From contig NZ_CAMFHB010000006.1 of the NCBI RefSeq assembly GCF_945952055.1, positions 124,001 to 188,000 of the forward strand: a DNA stretch of 64,000 nt, read 5' to 3'. The DNA is from an uncultured Alsobacter sp. Lineage in GTDB: Bacteria > Pseudomonadota > Alphaproteobacteria > Rhizobiales > Beijerinckiaceae. Shown here piece after piece: positions 8,247-16,916 of this stretch (position 1 is its first letter; each line of letters opens with the position of its first letter). The notes under the pieces were generated by a model. It did no database searches and had not been told where the DNA came from. It worked only from the letters and a program-made list of their open reading frames with translations. Both the position numbers and the translations under genes were made by a program.

Positions 8247-9485
8247 TCACCCGTGCAGCAGGCGGGCCCGGATGGTGCCGGGCAGGGCGCGGACGGCCTC
8301 GACCACTTCGGTCGAGTTCTCGACGCGCTCGCATTCGAGCACCACGTAACCGACCTCGCCGTCCGTCTGGTAGTACTGCGCGGTGATGTTGATGCCGCGC
8401 GACGCGATCAGGTCGTTCAACTGGCCCAGCATGCCGGGCATGTTGCGCTGGACCTGGATGAAGCGAGTGCCGGAGGGGCGCGCCGGCAGCTGCACCTGCG
8501 GGAAGTTGACGGCGCCGACCGTCGAGCCCACGTCGCTGTAGTCCACGAGCTTGCGCGACACTTCGCCGCCGATGCGCTCCTGCGCCTCCTCCGTCGAGCC
8601 GCCGATGTGCGGCGTCAGGATCACGTTCGGCAGGCCCTGCAGGGGAGACACGAAGCGCTCGCCGTTGGCCGAGGGCTCGACGGGAAACACGTCCACGGCC
8701 GCGCCGCGCAGGTGCTTGTCGCGCAGGGCCGCCGCCAGGGCGTCCAGGTCGACCACCGTGCCGCGGCTGTTGTTGATGAGATAGGCGCCGGGCTTCATCT
8801 GGGCGATTTCGGCGGCACCGATCAGCCCGGCCGTCGCCGGCGTCTCGGGCACGTGCAGGCTGACGACGTCGCTCATGGCCAGCAGGGCCTGCAGGGTTTC
8901 CACGGGCTCCGTGTTGCCGTGCCTGAGCTTGTCGGTGAGGTCGTGGTAGACGACCTTCATGCCCATCGCCTCGGCCAGGGTGGACAGCTGGCTTCCGATG
9001 TTGCCGTAGCCGACGATGCCCAGCGTCTTGCCGCGCACCTCCAGGCTGTCGGTGGCCGACTTGTCCCATCCCCCGTCATGCGCGGCCATGGAGCGCGGAA
9101 ACACCCGCCGCAGCAGCATCACGATCTCGCCGATCACGAGCTCCGCCACCGAACGCGTGTTGGAGAAAGGCGCATTGAACACCGGAATGCCGCGCAACCG
9201 CGCCGCGTCCAGGTCCACCTGGTTGGTCCCGACGCTGAAGCACCCGACGGCGATGAGCCGGTCCGCCGCGTCGAACACGGCCTCGGTGAGCTGGGTGCGC
9301 GAGCGGATGCCGAGAATGTGAACGCCCTGCAGCGCGGCCCGCAGGGCCTCGCCGTCCAGTGCCTTCGGCAGGCGCGTCACGTTGCTGTAGCCGGCGGAGC
9401 TGAACAGCTCGGCCGCGCTGTCGTTGACGCCCTCCAGCAGCAGCACGCGGATCTTGTCCTTCGACAGGGAAAGCCGTTCGCTCAT
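8247..9485 (-). CDS. serA: D-3-phosphoglycerate dehydrogenase, short ACT-domain form
   Basis: NAD-dependent first enzyme of serine synthesis, 412 aa, matching the E. coli-type length of about 410. The Rossmann motif GIVGYGNIGSQLS is near residue 155, the catalytic His lies in LTPHIGGSTEEAQ near 290, and a C-terminal ACT domain (RNMPGMLGQLNDL, about 338-412) suggests serine feedback control. The ATG at 9485 (MSERLSLSKDKIRVLLLEG) fits family N-termini; an in-frame TTG 51 bases upstream would add a poorly conserved leader. Transcribed alone. Many alphaproteobacteria also carry a longer 530-aa SerA elsewhere, so this copy may be a second isozyme. Confidence 0.93.
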   Translation of the reverse strand: MSERLSLSKDKIRVLLLEGVNDSAAELFSSAGYSNVTRLPKALDGEALRAALQGVHILGIRSRTQLTEAVFDAADRLIAVGCFSVGTNQVDLDAARLRGIPVFNAPFSNTRSVAELVIGEIVMLLRRVFPRSMAAHDGGWDKSATDSLEVRGKTLGIVGYGNIGSQLSTLAEAMGMKVVYHDLTDKLRHGNTEPVETLQALLAMSDVVSLHVPETPATAGLIGAAEIAQMKPGAYLINNSRGTVVDLDALAAALRDKHLRGAAVDVFPVEPSANGERFVSPLQGLPNVILTPHIGGSTEEAQERIGGEVSRKLVDYSDVGSTVGAVNFPQVQLPARPSGTRFIQVQRNMPGMLGQLNDLIASRGINITAQYYQTDGEVGYVVLECERVENSTEVVEAVRALPGTIRARLLHG

Positions 9486-10001
9486 GGCGCAAAGTCCTGG
9501 GCCGCTGGACGCCGGAGCGTCGAAGTCATGGGTCAAGCCTCCGGTCGGGTGCCCGGGGCGGTCTGCACATACGGGACGGGCGCGACCGGCGCAACGGCGT
9601 CGCCCTCCCGGGCCAGCCGCCGGGTTCGGGGATATCTCCCGTCGGGTATCGTCCTGATTGTGAGCGGAGCCGCGTCCGGGTAGGCATTGTTCCCGGAAAG
9701 GGCAAATCCCCCATGGCTCAGAAGCATCCCTCAGGTCGCCCCGTGACGAAGCGCAAGTTCGGTGTCTCGAGCTGCGTGCGTTGGCCTCGCGATGGTTTTC
9801 TCAATCCCCGGCTCGAACCGGATCCCCGGCTCGCCGGCGGCTTCGGCTTCCGCATGCCCGACGCCGTGGCGCCCGAGCTGCATCACGTGGCCTGGACCGG
9901 TCGAAAACGCTGAGGGCCGGCCGACGGCAGGGACTGGCGTCGCACACCACAATTCGCGAGACTGAGGCCGCGGACCGCTCCGGTCCGGGGAAACGCCTCG
10001 C
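9486..10001. other. 516-bp divergent intergenic region with no convincing gene
   Basis: Between the divergent serA and Gfo/Idh/MocA genes. It must hold both promoters. A 66-codon frame starting with ATG at 9713 lacks a ribosome site and a recognisable product. No repeat, RNA gene or terminator was identified. Confidence 0.5.
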
Positions 10002-11054
10002 ATGACATCCTCTTCTTCCGCGCCGGCGCGCCGACGGGTCGCTCTCGTCGGCCTCGGCATGGCCCACAAGCCCCACCTCGCAGGCCTTCGCGACCTGTCC
10101 GACCGCGTCGAGATCGGCGCGTGCTTCGCGCCCAGCGCCGCCCGGCGCGCCGCCTTTTCCGCGGCCAATCCGGACCTTCCCGTCGTGGGCTCGCTGGAGC
10201 AGGTGCTCGCGGACCCGTCGATCGACGGCGTCCTGATCCTGACGCCCCCCAACACCCATCTCGAGCTCGTCGAACGCTGCGCGGCCGCCGGCAAGGCCGT
10301 GCTCCTGGAAAAGCCGCTGGAGATCTCGCTGGCGCGGGCGCGGCGCATCGTCGAGACGATGGAAGCGGCGAAGCTGCCGCTGCAGGTGATGCTGCAATTC
10401 CGCTTCCGCGCCGTTTCGCGGCGGCTGCGCGAGGTGCTGGCCTCGGGCGAGCTCGGGGAGGTCGTCTCGGCCTCCGCCTCGGTGCGCTGGTGGCGCACGC
10501 CCGCCTACTACGCCGAGCCGGGCCGCGGCATGAAGGCGCGCGATGGCGGTGGCGTCCTCATCACCCAGGCGATCCACACGCTCGACCTGTTCCAGTCGCT
10601 GGCCGGCCCGATCACCCGCGTGGCGGCGATGGCCGTCACCTCCCCGCTGCGACAGATCGACACGGAGGACATCGCCGCGGCCGCGATCGGCTTCGCCAAC
10701 GGGGCCATCGGCACCATCGACGCCACGACCGTCGCCTATCCGGGCTTTCCGGAGACCATCGAGATCGCCTGCGCGCGGGGCACGGCCCGGCTCGCCAGCC
10801 AGTCGCTGGACATCTGGTGGCAGGACGGCCGGCACGAGCGCTCCGGCAACGACGGCGGTGGCGGCGGCGGCGCCGACCCCATGGCCTTCTCCCACGAGCC
10901 GCACCAGGCGGTCATCGCGGACTGGCTCGACGCGCTCGACGGGGGCCGGGCGCCCACCATCTCCGGGCGGGAAGCGCTGCGGGTCCACACGCTGATCGAG
11001 ACGATGCTGGAGTCGGCGCGCAGCGGCCGCGAATGCGCCGTTCCGCAGGAGTGA
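10002..11054 (+). CDS. Gfo/Idh/MocA family NAD(P)-dependent oxidoreductase
   Basis: Cytoplasmic dehydrogenase, 350 aa, of the family that oxidises or reduces sugars, inositols and related polyols. The N-terminal Rossmann fold starts with VALVGLGMAHKPHLAGL at residue 12, and the family motif EKPLEI with its conserved lysine is near residue 101. The C-terminal alpha/beta domain contains GGVLITQAIHTLDL near 185, the usual substrate-site histidine region. Eight bases separate its stop from the FkbM methyltransferase start, so the two are probably cotranscribed, which hints at sugar or glycan modification. Substrate unknown. Confidence 0.88.
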   Translation: MTSSSSAPARRRVALVGLGMAHKPHLAGLRDLSDRVEIGACFAPSAARRAAFSAANPDLPVVGSLEQVLADPSIDGVLILTPPNTHLELVERCAAAGKAVLLEKPLEISLARARRIVETMEAAKLPLQVMLQFRFRAVSRRLREVLASGELGEVVSASASVRWWRTPAYYAEPGRGMKARDGGGVLITQAIHTLDLFQSLAGPITRVAAMAVTSPLRQIDTEDIAAAAIGFANGAIGTIDATTVAYPGFPETIEIACARGTARLASQSLDIWWQDGRHERSGNDGGGGGGADPMAFSHEPHQAVIADWLDALDGGRAPTISGREALRVHTLIETMLESARSGRECAVPQE

Positions 11055-11061
11055 GGGCGGC

Positions 11062-12000
11062 ATGACCGTTCCTCCCGGAAGGCCGCTGTCCTACGCGCAG
11101 AACCTCGAGGACGTCCACATCGCGCTCGCCTTCGGCGGGCGCGCCGAGGGCGTCTATGTCGACATCGGTGGCGGGCATCCCGTGGCCGACAACGTCACGT
11201 ATGCCGCCTACCTCCAGGGCTGGAGGGGCGTGGTCGTCGAGCCCCAGGCGTCCCTGGCCGCGCTGCATGCGCGCCTGCGGCCGCGCGACACCGTGCTCCA
11301 GTGCGTCGTCGGCCGCAGGGACGGCGAAGCGGCCTTCCACGCCATCGAGCGCTTCCACGGCCTGTCCAGCATCGTCGAGGACCATGCCCGGTCGGCCGGC
11401 GAGCGCTTCGGCGCCGGGCTGGTGACCACCACCGTTCCGATGCTGACGCTGGCCTCGCTCGCCCGCGATCATTGTCCCGGCGGTTTCGACGTGCTGAAGA
11501 TCGACGTCGAGGGCGCCGAGGGCGAGGTGCTCGCGGGCAACGACTGGAGCCGTGTCCGGCCGACGCTGATCGTGGCCGAGGCGATCGCGCCCGGCACCAA
11601 CGAGCCCGCATGGGAGGGCTGGGAGCCAGACCTCCTGGCCCAGGGCTACGACTTCGTCTTCTTCGACAAGCTCAACCGCTTCTACGTGGCGCGCGAGGCG
11701 CCGGAGGTCGCGCAGCGGCTAAAGGCGGCGCCCGTGGCCTGGGACAGCGTCACGCATCTCTACGAGATCGGCCGCGCCTTCGAGCCGCGCCATCCGGACC
11801 ACGCGCTGGCCGACGTCCTGCGCAGAGGGCTGTGGGCGTCCCTGCCCACGCTCGACGATGCGATGCTCGAGAGCCTCGTGCGGGCCGCGGGCGCCGACCC
11901 CGCCGCGGTTCTTCCCGCGACCGCCGACGAACGCGCCGCCGCCTTGGGACGCATCGCGATGGGCTACGACGGCGGCCAGATCTTCGACGACCTGGGCTGA
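11062..12000 (+). CDS. FkbM family SAM-dependent methyltransferase
   Basis: Putative O-methyltransferase, 312 aa. Residues 8-27 (QNLEDVHIALAFGG onward) and the SAM-binding VYVDIGGGHP near residue 32 are characteristic of FkbM proteins, followed by VVVEPQASLAALHARL near 57 and the motif LKIDVEGAEGEVL near 145. The C-terminal 90 residues (from about 215) are less conserved. FkbM enzymes methylate sugars in glycans or hydroxyls in secondary metabolites. A GAGGG ribosome site lies in the gap after the oxidoreductase. Its 3' end overlaps the convergent histidine kinase gene by 37 bp. Confidence 0.88.
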   Translation: MTVPPGRPLSYAQNLEDVHIALAFGGRAEGVYVDIGGGHPVADNVTYAAYLQGWRGVVVEPQASLAALHARLRPRDTVLQCVVGRRDGEAAFHAIERFHGLSSIVEDHARSAGERFGAGLVTTTVPMLTLASLARDHCPGGFDVLKIDVEGAEGEVLAGNDWSRVRPTLIVAEAIAPGTNEPAWEGWEPDLLAQGYDFVFFDKLNRFYVAREAPEVAQRLKAAPVAWDSVTHLYEIGRAFEPRHPDHALADVLRRGLWASLPTLDDAMLESLVRAAGADPAAVLPATADERAAALGRIAMGYDGGQIFDDLG

Positions 12001-13028
12001 CCGGCGGGCAGGGCGATCGCGAACGTCGCCCCCCGCACCGTGTCGCGAAGGCCGATGGTGCCGCCCTGCGCCTCGACCACGGATCTGGCGATCGCCAGGC
12101 CCATTCCCGTTCCGCCCTCGGCCCGCCGGGTCGTGAAGAAGGCGTCGAAGACGCGCTCCCGGTTGCCGGGCGCGATGCCCTCGCCGTCGTCCGCGACGTC
12201 CACCACGATGTGGTCGCCGTCGCGGGCGGCCGCGATGCCGACACGGGTCGCGCCGTGCCGGGCGGCGTTGTCCATGAGCTGGCCGAGCACGATCGCCAGC
12301 GCTTCGGCCGACATGGGCAGGGTGTCGTCCGGGCCGGCGGAGACCTCGATCGCCAGCGTCCGATGCTTGGCCCGCAGGTCCGCGACCACGCCGTCCAGCC
12401 CGCACTGGCCGGCGGCGGGAACGCCTTCGGCGCGCGCCAGCTCGCGCAGCCGGCCCAGCAGCCGTTCGAGCCGGTCCGCCTCGGCGACCACGGTGGTCAG
12501 GAGCCGCGAGCGGTCCTGCGGGGTCAGGGGCTGGCCGGCCTCGGCGGCGTCGTCGAGCAGGATCTCGGCGGCCGCCCGCATGGAGGTCAGGGGCGACTTC
12601 AGCTCGTGGGAGACATGGGCCGCGAACGTCCGGATGAAGTCGGCGCGCCGGGCCAGGCCTCCCGCCATGTCGAGCAGGCTCTGCGAAAGCTCTGCGAGTT
12701 CGGCCGTCCCGTGCCGCTCGAGGGGCGCGAGGGCGGCACGGTCGCCCGCGGCGATCGCCCGCGTCCGGTCGATGAGCGCCTTGACCGGCCGCGTGACGGA
12801 GCGATGGATGACGAACCCGGCAAGGCCGGCGAGCAGCGCCGCCAGGACGAGCGCGACCGTGGTCGCCTCCGCCGCGCTGGCCTTTCTCACGAACTCGCTC
12901 TCGTGGACGCGCAGCACGAGAGCGAGCGCGAGCGGCAGCACGATCGCGAGCCCCAGGACCAGCGCGACCACCAGCCCGAGCGAAGGCCGCCATTTGGTCG
13001 GGACGCGGGCCGGGCGGGAGCCCGTCAT
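11964..13028 (-). CDS. Sensor histidine kinase with minimal periplasmic region
   Basis: Membrane HisKA/HATPase kinase, 354 aa. Two transmembrane helices at about residues 18-40 and 55-73 are joined by only about 14 residues, so there is almost no periplasmic sensor. A HAMP segment follows, then the H-box SHELKSPLTSM near 140, N-box LMDNAARHG near 255, G1 VADDGEGI near 280 and G2 GGTGMGLAIA near 308. It starts with ATG overlapping the regulator stop by 4 bases (ATGA). The lack of a sensor domain suggests that signals come through a partner such as the DUF4173 membrane protein two genes upstream. The 3' end overlaps the convergent FkbM gene by 37 bp. Confidence 0.9.
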   Translation of the reverse strand: MTGSRPARVPTKWRPSLGLVVALVLGLAIVLPLALALVLRVHESEFVRKASAAEATTVALVLAALLAGLAGFVIHRSVTRPVKALIDRTRAIAAGDRAALAPLERHGTAELAELSQSLLDMAGGLARRADFIRTFAAHVSHELKSPLTSMRAAAEILLDDAAEAGQPLTPQDRSRLLTTVVAEADRLERLLGRLRELARAEGVPAAGQCGLDGVVADLRAKHRTLAIEVSAGPDDTLPMSAEALAIVLGQLMDNAARHGATRVGIAAARDGDHIVVDVADDGEGIAPGNRERVFDAFFTTRRAEGGTGMGLAIARSVVEAQGGTIGLRDTVRGATFAIALPAGQPRSSKIWPPS

Positions 13029-13723
13029 GCCGGCGCCCGGCATGGACCCAGCCTGAAGCCCAGTCCATGCACGGTCTCGATCGCGGAAGCACAGCCCACC
13101 ACCGCCAGCTTGCCGCGGATGTTGCGGACGTGACTGTCGATGGTGCGGTCGGACACCTGCATGCCGCCGCCATAGGCGGCCTGCATGAGGCGTTCGCGCG
13201 ACAGGACCTGACCCGGACGCTCGATGAGCGCCTGCAGGAGCTGGAACTCGAGGATCGTGACCTTGACGGCGGATCCGTCCCAGCTGAGGGCGTGCCCGTC
13301 GAGATCCAGGACGAGGCCGCCCTGGCGCAGGACGTGGCCGGGCTCCTGCGCGGCGGGGCGCTGGCCCCGCCTCAGGATGGCGGCGATCCGTGCCACCAGT
13401 TCGCGCGGGCTGAACGGCTTCGTGACATAGTCGTCGCCGCCCATCTCCAGCCCCAGGATCCGGTCGATCTCGTCGTCCCTGGCGGACAGGAAGAGGATCG
13501 GGACCTCGCTGGTCCGACGGATGCGCCGGCAGGTCTCGAGGCCGTCCATGTCGGGCATGCCGACGTCCAGGATGACGAGTTGCGGTCGCCAGCCGGCGAG
13601 CAGGTCCAGCGCGGACTGGCCGCTGGCGGCCTGGCACGTCTCCATCCCGGCCTTGCCGAGGGCGAAGCACACGACGTCGCGGATCTGGGGATCGTCGTCG
13701 ACGACCAGGATGCGGCTCATCAT
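13025..13723 (-). CDS. OmpR/CreB-type response regulator
   Basis: Two-domain DNA-binding regulator, 232 aa. The receiver has the acidic pocket VVDDDPQ near residue 9, the phospho-acceptor Asp in LVILDVGMPDMDG near 53, and Lys in VTKPFSPRE near 104. A winged-helix Trans_reg_C domain occupies about residues 135-228 with the recognition-helix segment SDRTIDSHVRNIRGKL. Its ATG overlaps the stop of the DUF4173 gene (GAATGATGAG), and a second ATG directly follows, so the start is either 13723 or 13720. It is the cognate partner of the downstream kinase. Confidence 0.93.
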   Translation of the reverse strand: MMSRILVVDDDPQIRDVVCFALGKAGMETCQAASGQSALDLLAGWRPQLVILDVGMPDMDGLETCRRIRRTSEVPILFLSARDDEIDRILGLEMGGDDYVTKPFSPRELVARIAAILRRGQRPAAQEPGHVLRQGGLVLDLDGHALSWDGSAVKVTILEFQLLQALIERPGQVLSRERLMQAAYGGGMQVSDRTIDSHVRNIRGKLAVVGCASAIETVHGLGFRLGPCRAPA

Positions 13724-15219
13724 TCAATGCCGGCCTGACTCTGAACGGTGCCATGTCTAGCGAGGTATCCGTCAAGACGCCATGAATCGAACGACCATTC
13801 CCGCCAGTCCCGTTGCCGCGTCGTGACGGCTTCGGCCAGCCTGGCCCGCATCGCCGTCGCCCTTTCGATCAGCCGCGGGTCGCGCGAGCCGCGGATGGCA
13901 TCGTCCAGGGCGGGGATGATCTGCGGTCCGAGCCGCCACAGGTAGGGCCAGTCCAAGGGAACGGCGTCGCAGCCATCCGCGGCGCAGCGCGACAGGTTGC
14001 TGCGCGCGATGACGTCGGCGAAGGGCGCGAACGTGCAGCCGTAGAGCACCAGCACCGCGGCGAGGGCGTTCGTCCGCACGATCCAGCGCGTGCCCCTGCC
14101 GGCGACGATGGCGAGCACGATCGACGCCAGCCCGAAGCAGACGAGCCCCATCCAGATCATCGCGGAGAGGCGCCACTGCGTCATGCCGTAGGCGTCCACG
14201 TAGAGGTCGAGCCGGCGGATGGAGGACACCACCAGCAGGACGTTCTGGGCCAGGAACAGGACCAGCAGGGCGGTCGTCGCCAGCGATCCGCGGCCCACCC
14301 TCTCGTGGCGGGTCGCCGCGATGGCGAAGGCGCCCGCCAGGAGGGCGGACGCCACCAGGGGATAGGCGCCGCGATGGGCATAGCTCGCATGAGTCATCCC
14401 CGCGGGGAGAGCGTGGCCGGCCCACAGGTAGGTGGCGTCGAGCGCGGTCTGGAGGCCGAAGACCAGGTTGAACAGCACGAGGCTGCGCAGGATGACCGTG
14501 GGACCGAAGAACACCGTCTCCCTTGCCGGAACGGACACGTCCCACGCCGGCGACTTGCGGCGCGGATGGACGACGTGGAGGAAGGGCCAGGCGGCGACCG
14601 CGAGGGCTCCCCAGAAGAGCATGCGCTCCGGCTGGACGATCGGGCCCCACGCGCCCGGATCGAGCGAGGCCAGCCAGTCCTCCAGAACCGGGTTGGCATC
14701 GACGAACAGCGCGAAGAACACCACCGACAGGCCGACGGGCACCAGCCAGCCGAGGAGGGCCACCAGCCGGACCCGCCCGGTCCGCTGACGGGCCATCGCG
14801 CGGCGGGCGCGGCGAAGATCCAGCACCAGCCGCACGGGCCCGGCGAGGGGAATCACCAGCGCCGAGATCCAGGCCGCGGGCCAGGCTCTCCGGACCTGTC
14901 CCAGGACCGTCACGCAGACCGCGACGCCCGCGAACACGAAGGCAACCGACAGGGGATTGGCATCGACGACGACGGGCAGCAGGCCCGCGGCCAGGACGAT
15001 CCCTGCCGTGACCCGGGTGCCGCTGTCGGCGCGAACGGGATTGAGGAGGCAGGACAGCAGCGCCAGCGCCGCGCCGAACAGGGCCAGGCCCAGCGCCGGG
15101 TCCACCCCGTAGAGGAGCCGATCCCCGGCGAGCACGATGGCACCGGCCGTGAGGCCGCGGCGCGTGAGCCACGTTCCCGCGCGCGGCCCGCGATGCACGC
15201 TCGCGAGCGTCGCGCTCAT
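13720..15219 (-). CDS. DUF4173 polytopic membrane protein
   Basis: Integral inner-membrane protein, 499 aa, with about ten or more hydrophobic segments. The DUF4173-like motif SYAHRGAYPLVASALLAGAF is near residue 300, and the C-terminal 80 residues are soluble, with two cysteines in SRCAADGCDAVP. Function is unknown; family members often sit beside two-component systems. The ATG at 15219 has a GGGAG ribosome site and overlaps the stop of the 60-aa gene by 4 bases; the 3' end overlaps the response regulator. The context suggests a membrane sensor or target of the two-component pair, by analogy with creD beside creBC; that is inference. Confidence 0.75.
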   Translation of the reverse strand: MSATLASVHRGPRAGTWLTRRGLTAGAIVLAGDRLLYGVDPALGLALFGAALALLSCLLNPVRADSGTRVTAGIVLAAGLLPVVVDANPLSVAFVFAGVAVCVTVLGQVRRAWPAAWISALVIPLAGPVRLVLDLRRARRAMARQRTGRVRLVALLGWLVPVGLSVVFFALFVDANPVLEDWLASLDPGAWGPIVQPERMLFWGALAVAAWPFLHVVHPRRKSPAWDVSVPARETVFFGPTVILRSLVLFNLVFGLQTALDATYLWAGHALPAGMTHASYAHRGAYPLVASALLAGAFAIAATRHERVGRGSLATTALLVLFLAQNVLLVVSSIRRLDLYVDAYGMTQWRLSAMIWMGLVCFGLASIVLAIVAGRGTRWIVRTNALAAVLVLYGCTFAPFADVIARSNLSRCAADGCDAVPLDWPYLWRLGPQIIPALDDAIRGSRDPRLIERATAMRARLAEAVTTRQRDWREWSFDSWRLDGYLARHGTVQSQAGIE

Positions 15220-15398
15220 CGGGCACACTCCCGCAGACGGCATCTCGCCAGGCGTCGCCGGCGTTCGGGGCCCGTGGGCAGGACGAGGATGTCGGCCGTG
15301 CGATCGGGGACCTCGACCAGCCACCAGCCGTCCTTGAGGAGGATCGCAGGCAATTTCGGGGAGGCGGCGGTGGTCGTCGGTGTCGTGCTGTTGCTCAT
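15216..15398 (-). CDS. Small 60-aa protein heading the DUF4173/two-component operon
   Basis: I do not recognise the product. It begins with a Thr/Ser-rich stretch, has a central LKDGWWLVEVPD segment and ends in an Arg/Cys-rich tail (RRRRLARCRLRECAR). It is soluble and basic with no signal peptide. The case for a real gene is its stop codon, which overlaps the DUF4173 start as ATGA, repeating the coupling seen at the next two junctions. It may act as a leader peptide or as a small partner of the system. The ribosome site is weak. Confidence 0.55.
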   Translation of the reverse strand: MSNSTTPTTTAASPKLPAILLKDGWWLVEVPDRTADILVLPTGPERRRRLARCRLRECAR

Positions 15399-15513
15399 GC
15401 GGCAAGGTTGCCGCGGGCCGGCGGGGGACCTGTGGCGCGGTCGTGCAGGGCTCCAGGCGTTTCGTGCAGATTTCGTGCAGACGCGACGGAACGGGGGCCG
15501 CGGCGTACCGCCG

Positions 15514-16914
15514 TCAGCCGGCGACCGGACCCTGCACGCGGGGGGAGGGGACGGGCGCCCCGGCCCGGCCCGTCACGGTGAAGCGGGCCGAGAGGCCGCC
15601 CTCGGGCGAGGGCGACAGCACGAGGCGCGAGGCGTAGGCGGCGAGCACGTCGTTGACGATCGACAGCCCGAGCCCGCTGCCCTCGATGTCCTCGCGGCCG
15701 CGCTCGCCGCGTTCTAGCACGACGTCCGCCTGCAGCGCAGCCACGCCCGGGCCGTCATCGTCGACGCAGACCGTCAGGCCGTCCGAGTCCTGGATGCGCA
15801 CCACCACGCGGCGCGCGGCGAATTTCCGCGCGTTGTCGACCAGGTTGCCGAGGACCTCGCCGAAATCGTCCGAGTCCATCTCGCAGCGCGTGCCGGGAGG
15901 GATCTCCATCGCCCACTCGATCTCCTCGCCGCGCGGCATCCGCCGCATCAGGCGCAGGAGACGCTCGACGGTCGGGCCGATCTCCGTCTGCAGCCCCGTC
16001 GTGGTGGGGGTGCCCTGGGTTCGCGCGCGGGCCAGTTCGCGCTCGACATGGCGGCGCATCAGGCCGATCTGCTCGCGCAGCGTCGCCGCGGCCTGCGCCA
16101 TGCCGGCCTCGTCCAGACGCCGGGCCTCGGCCGACAGGATCGTCAACGGCGTCTTCAGGCCATGGGCGAGGTCGCCCGCCCGGTCGCGGGCCTTGGCCAC
16201 GAGTTCCTGCTGGCGGTCGAGAAGCGCGTTGAGATCGCTGGCGAGCGGCGCCACCTCGTCGGGGAAGGGGCCGTTGAGCCGTTCGGACTGGCCCCTGTGG
16301 ACGGCGTTGAGACGCTCGCGCAGCTTCTGCAGCGGGCTCAGGCCGACGCCGGCCTGAAGCCAGGCGCCGACCAGCAGCAGAACGCCGAGCAGGAACAGGG
16401 CGACCGCCATGTCGAAGGCGAAGGACCGGCGCAGACCGTCGATGTCGGCGGACCCCAGCGCGACGGAGAGCAGGAAGGCCCTCGCGCCGCCATCGACCGA
16501 GACCTGCACGTTGCGTTCGAGGACGAAGAGGGTGGATCCGCCGGGGCCCGTCCTTTCGACCGCCGAGCCGCGGCCGGTCGAGGCGGGCGTGCGCGGCATC
16601 TCGTCGTCCCACAGCGAGCGCGAGCGCAGCACCGCGCGCCCGTTGGCGTCGCTGACCTGCCAGTACGAACCGCTGTACGGGTACTGATACTGCGGGTCGG
16701 AGGGAAAAGCGTTCAGCTTGGGCTCGCCGCTCGTGTCCAGCGAGAAGGCCGCGGCGAGCTCCACCAGGCGCGTCTCGAGTTCCTGCTCGAGCCTCTGGTC
16801 CAGGTGCCGATTGAAGATGACGATCAGGCTGGCGCCGGCCACGGTGAGGGCCGTCACGATGGACACGGCCGCGAGCACGATCACCCGCACCCGCAGCGAG
16901 CGTGCCTGGCGCAT
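15514..16914 (-). CDS. PhoQ-like sensor histidine kinase
   Basis: Membrane kinase, 466 aa. TM1 spans about residues 8-32, a periplasmic domain about 33-165, and TM2 about 166-190, followed by HAMP. The H-box GDLAHGLKTPLTIL near residue 248 is the variant typical of PhoQ-type kinases. The N-box GNLVDNARKFA is near 360, G1 VDDDGPGV near 390 and G2 GSGLGLSIV near 420. It starts two bases after the response regulator stop and is the last gene of a PepSY-regulator-kinase operon. The stimulus is unknown; PhoQ relatives sense divalent cations, antimicrobial peptides or acid. Confidence 0.9.
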   Translation of the reverse strand: MRQARSLRVRVIVLAAVSIVTALTVAGASLIVIFNRHLDQRLEQELETRLVELAAAFSLDTSGEPKLNAFPSDPQYQYPYSGSYWQVSDANGRAVLRSRSLWDDEMPRTPASTGRGSAVERTGPGGSTLFVLERNVQVSVDGGARAFLLSVALGSADIDGLRRSFAFDMAVALFLLGVLLLVGAWLQAGVGLSPLQKLRERLNAVHRGQSERLNGPFPDEVAPLASDLNALLDRQQELVAKARDRAGDLAHGLKTPLTILSAEARRLDEAGMAQAAATLREQIGLMRRHVERELARARTQGTPTTTGLQTEIGPTVERLLRLMRRMPRGEEIEWAMEIPPGTRCEMDSDDFGEVLGNLVDNARKFAARRVVVRIQDSDGLTVCVDDDGPGVAALQADVVLERGERGREDIEGSGLGLSIVNDVLAAYASRLVLSPSPEGGLSARFTVTGRAGAPVPSPRVQGPVAG

Positions 16915-16916
16915 GG

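Noticed and set aside
9713-9913. 66-codon ATG frame in the serA/oxidoreductase gap
   Set aside because: No ribosome site, no recognisable motif, and a second frame over the same bases looks equally good; more likely non-coding promoter DNA.
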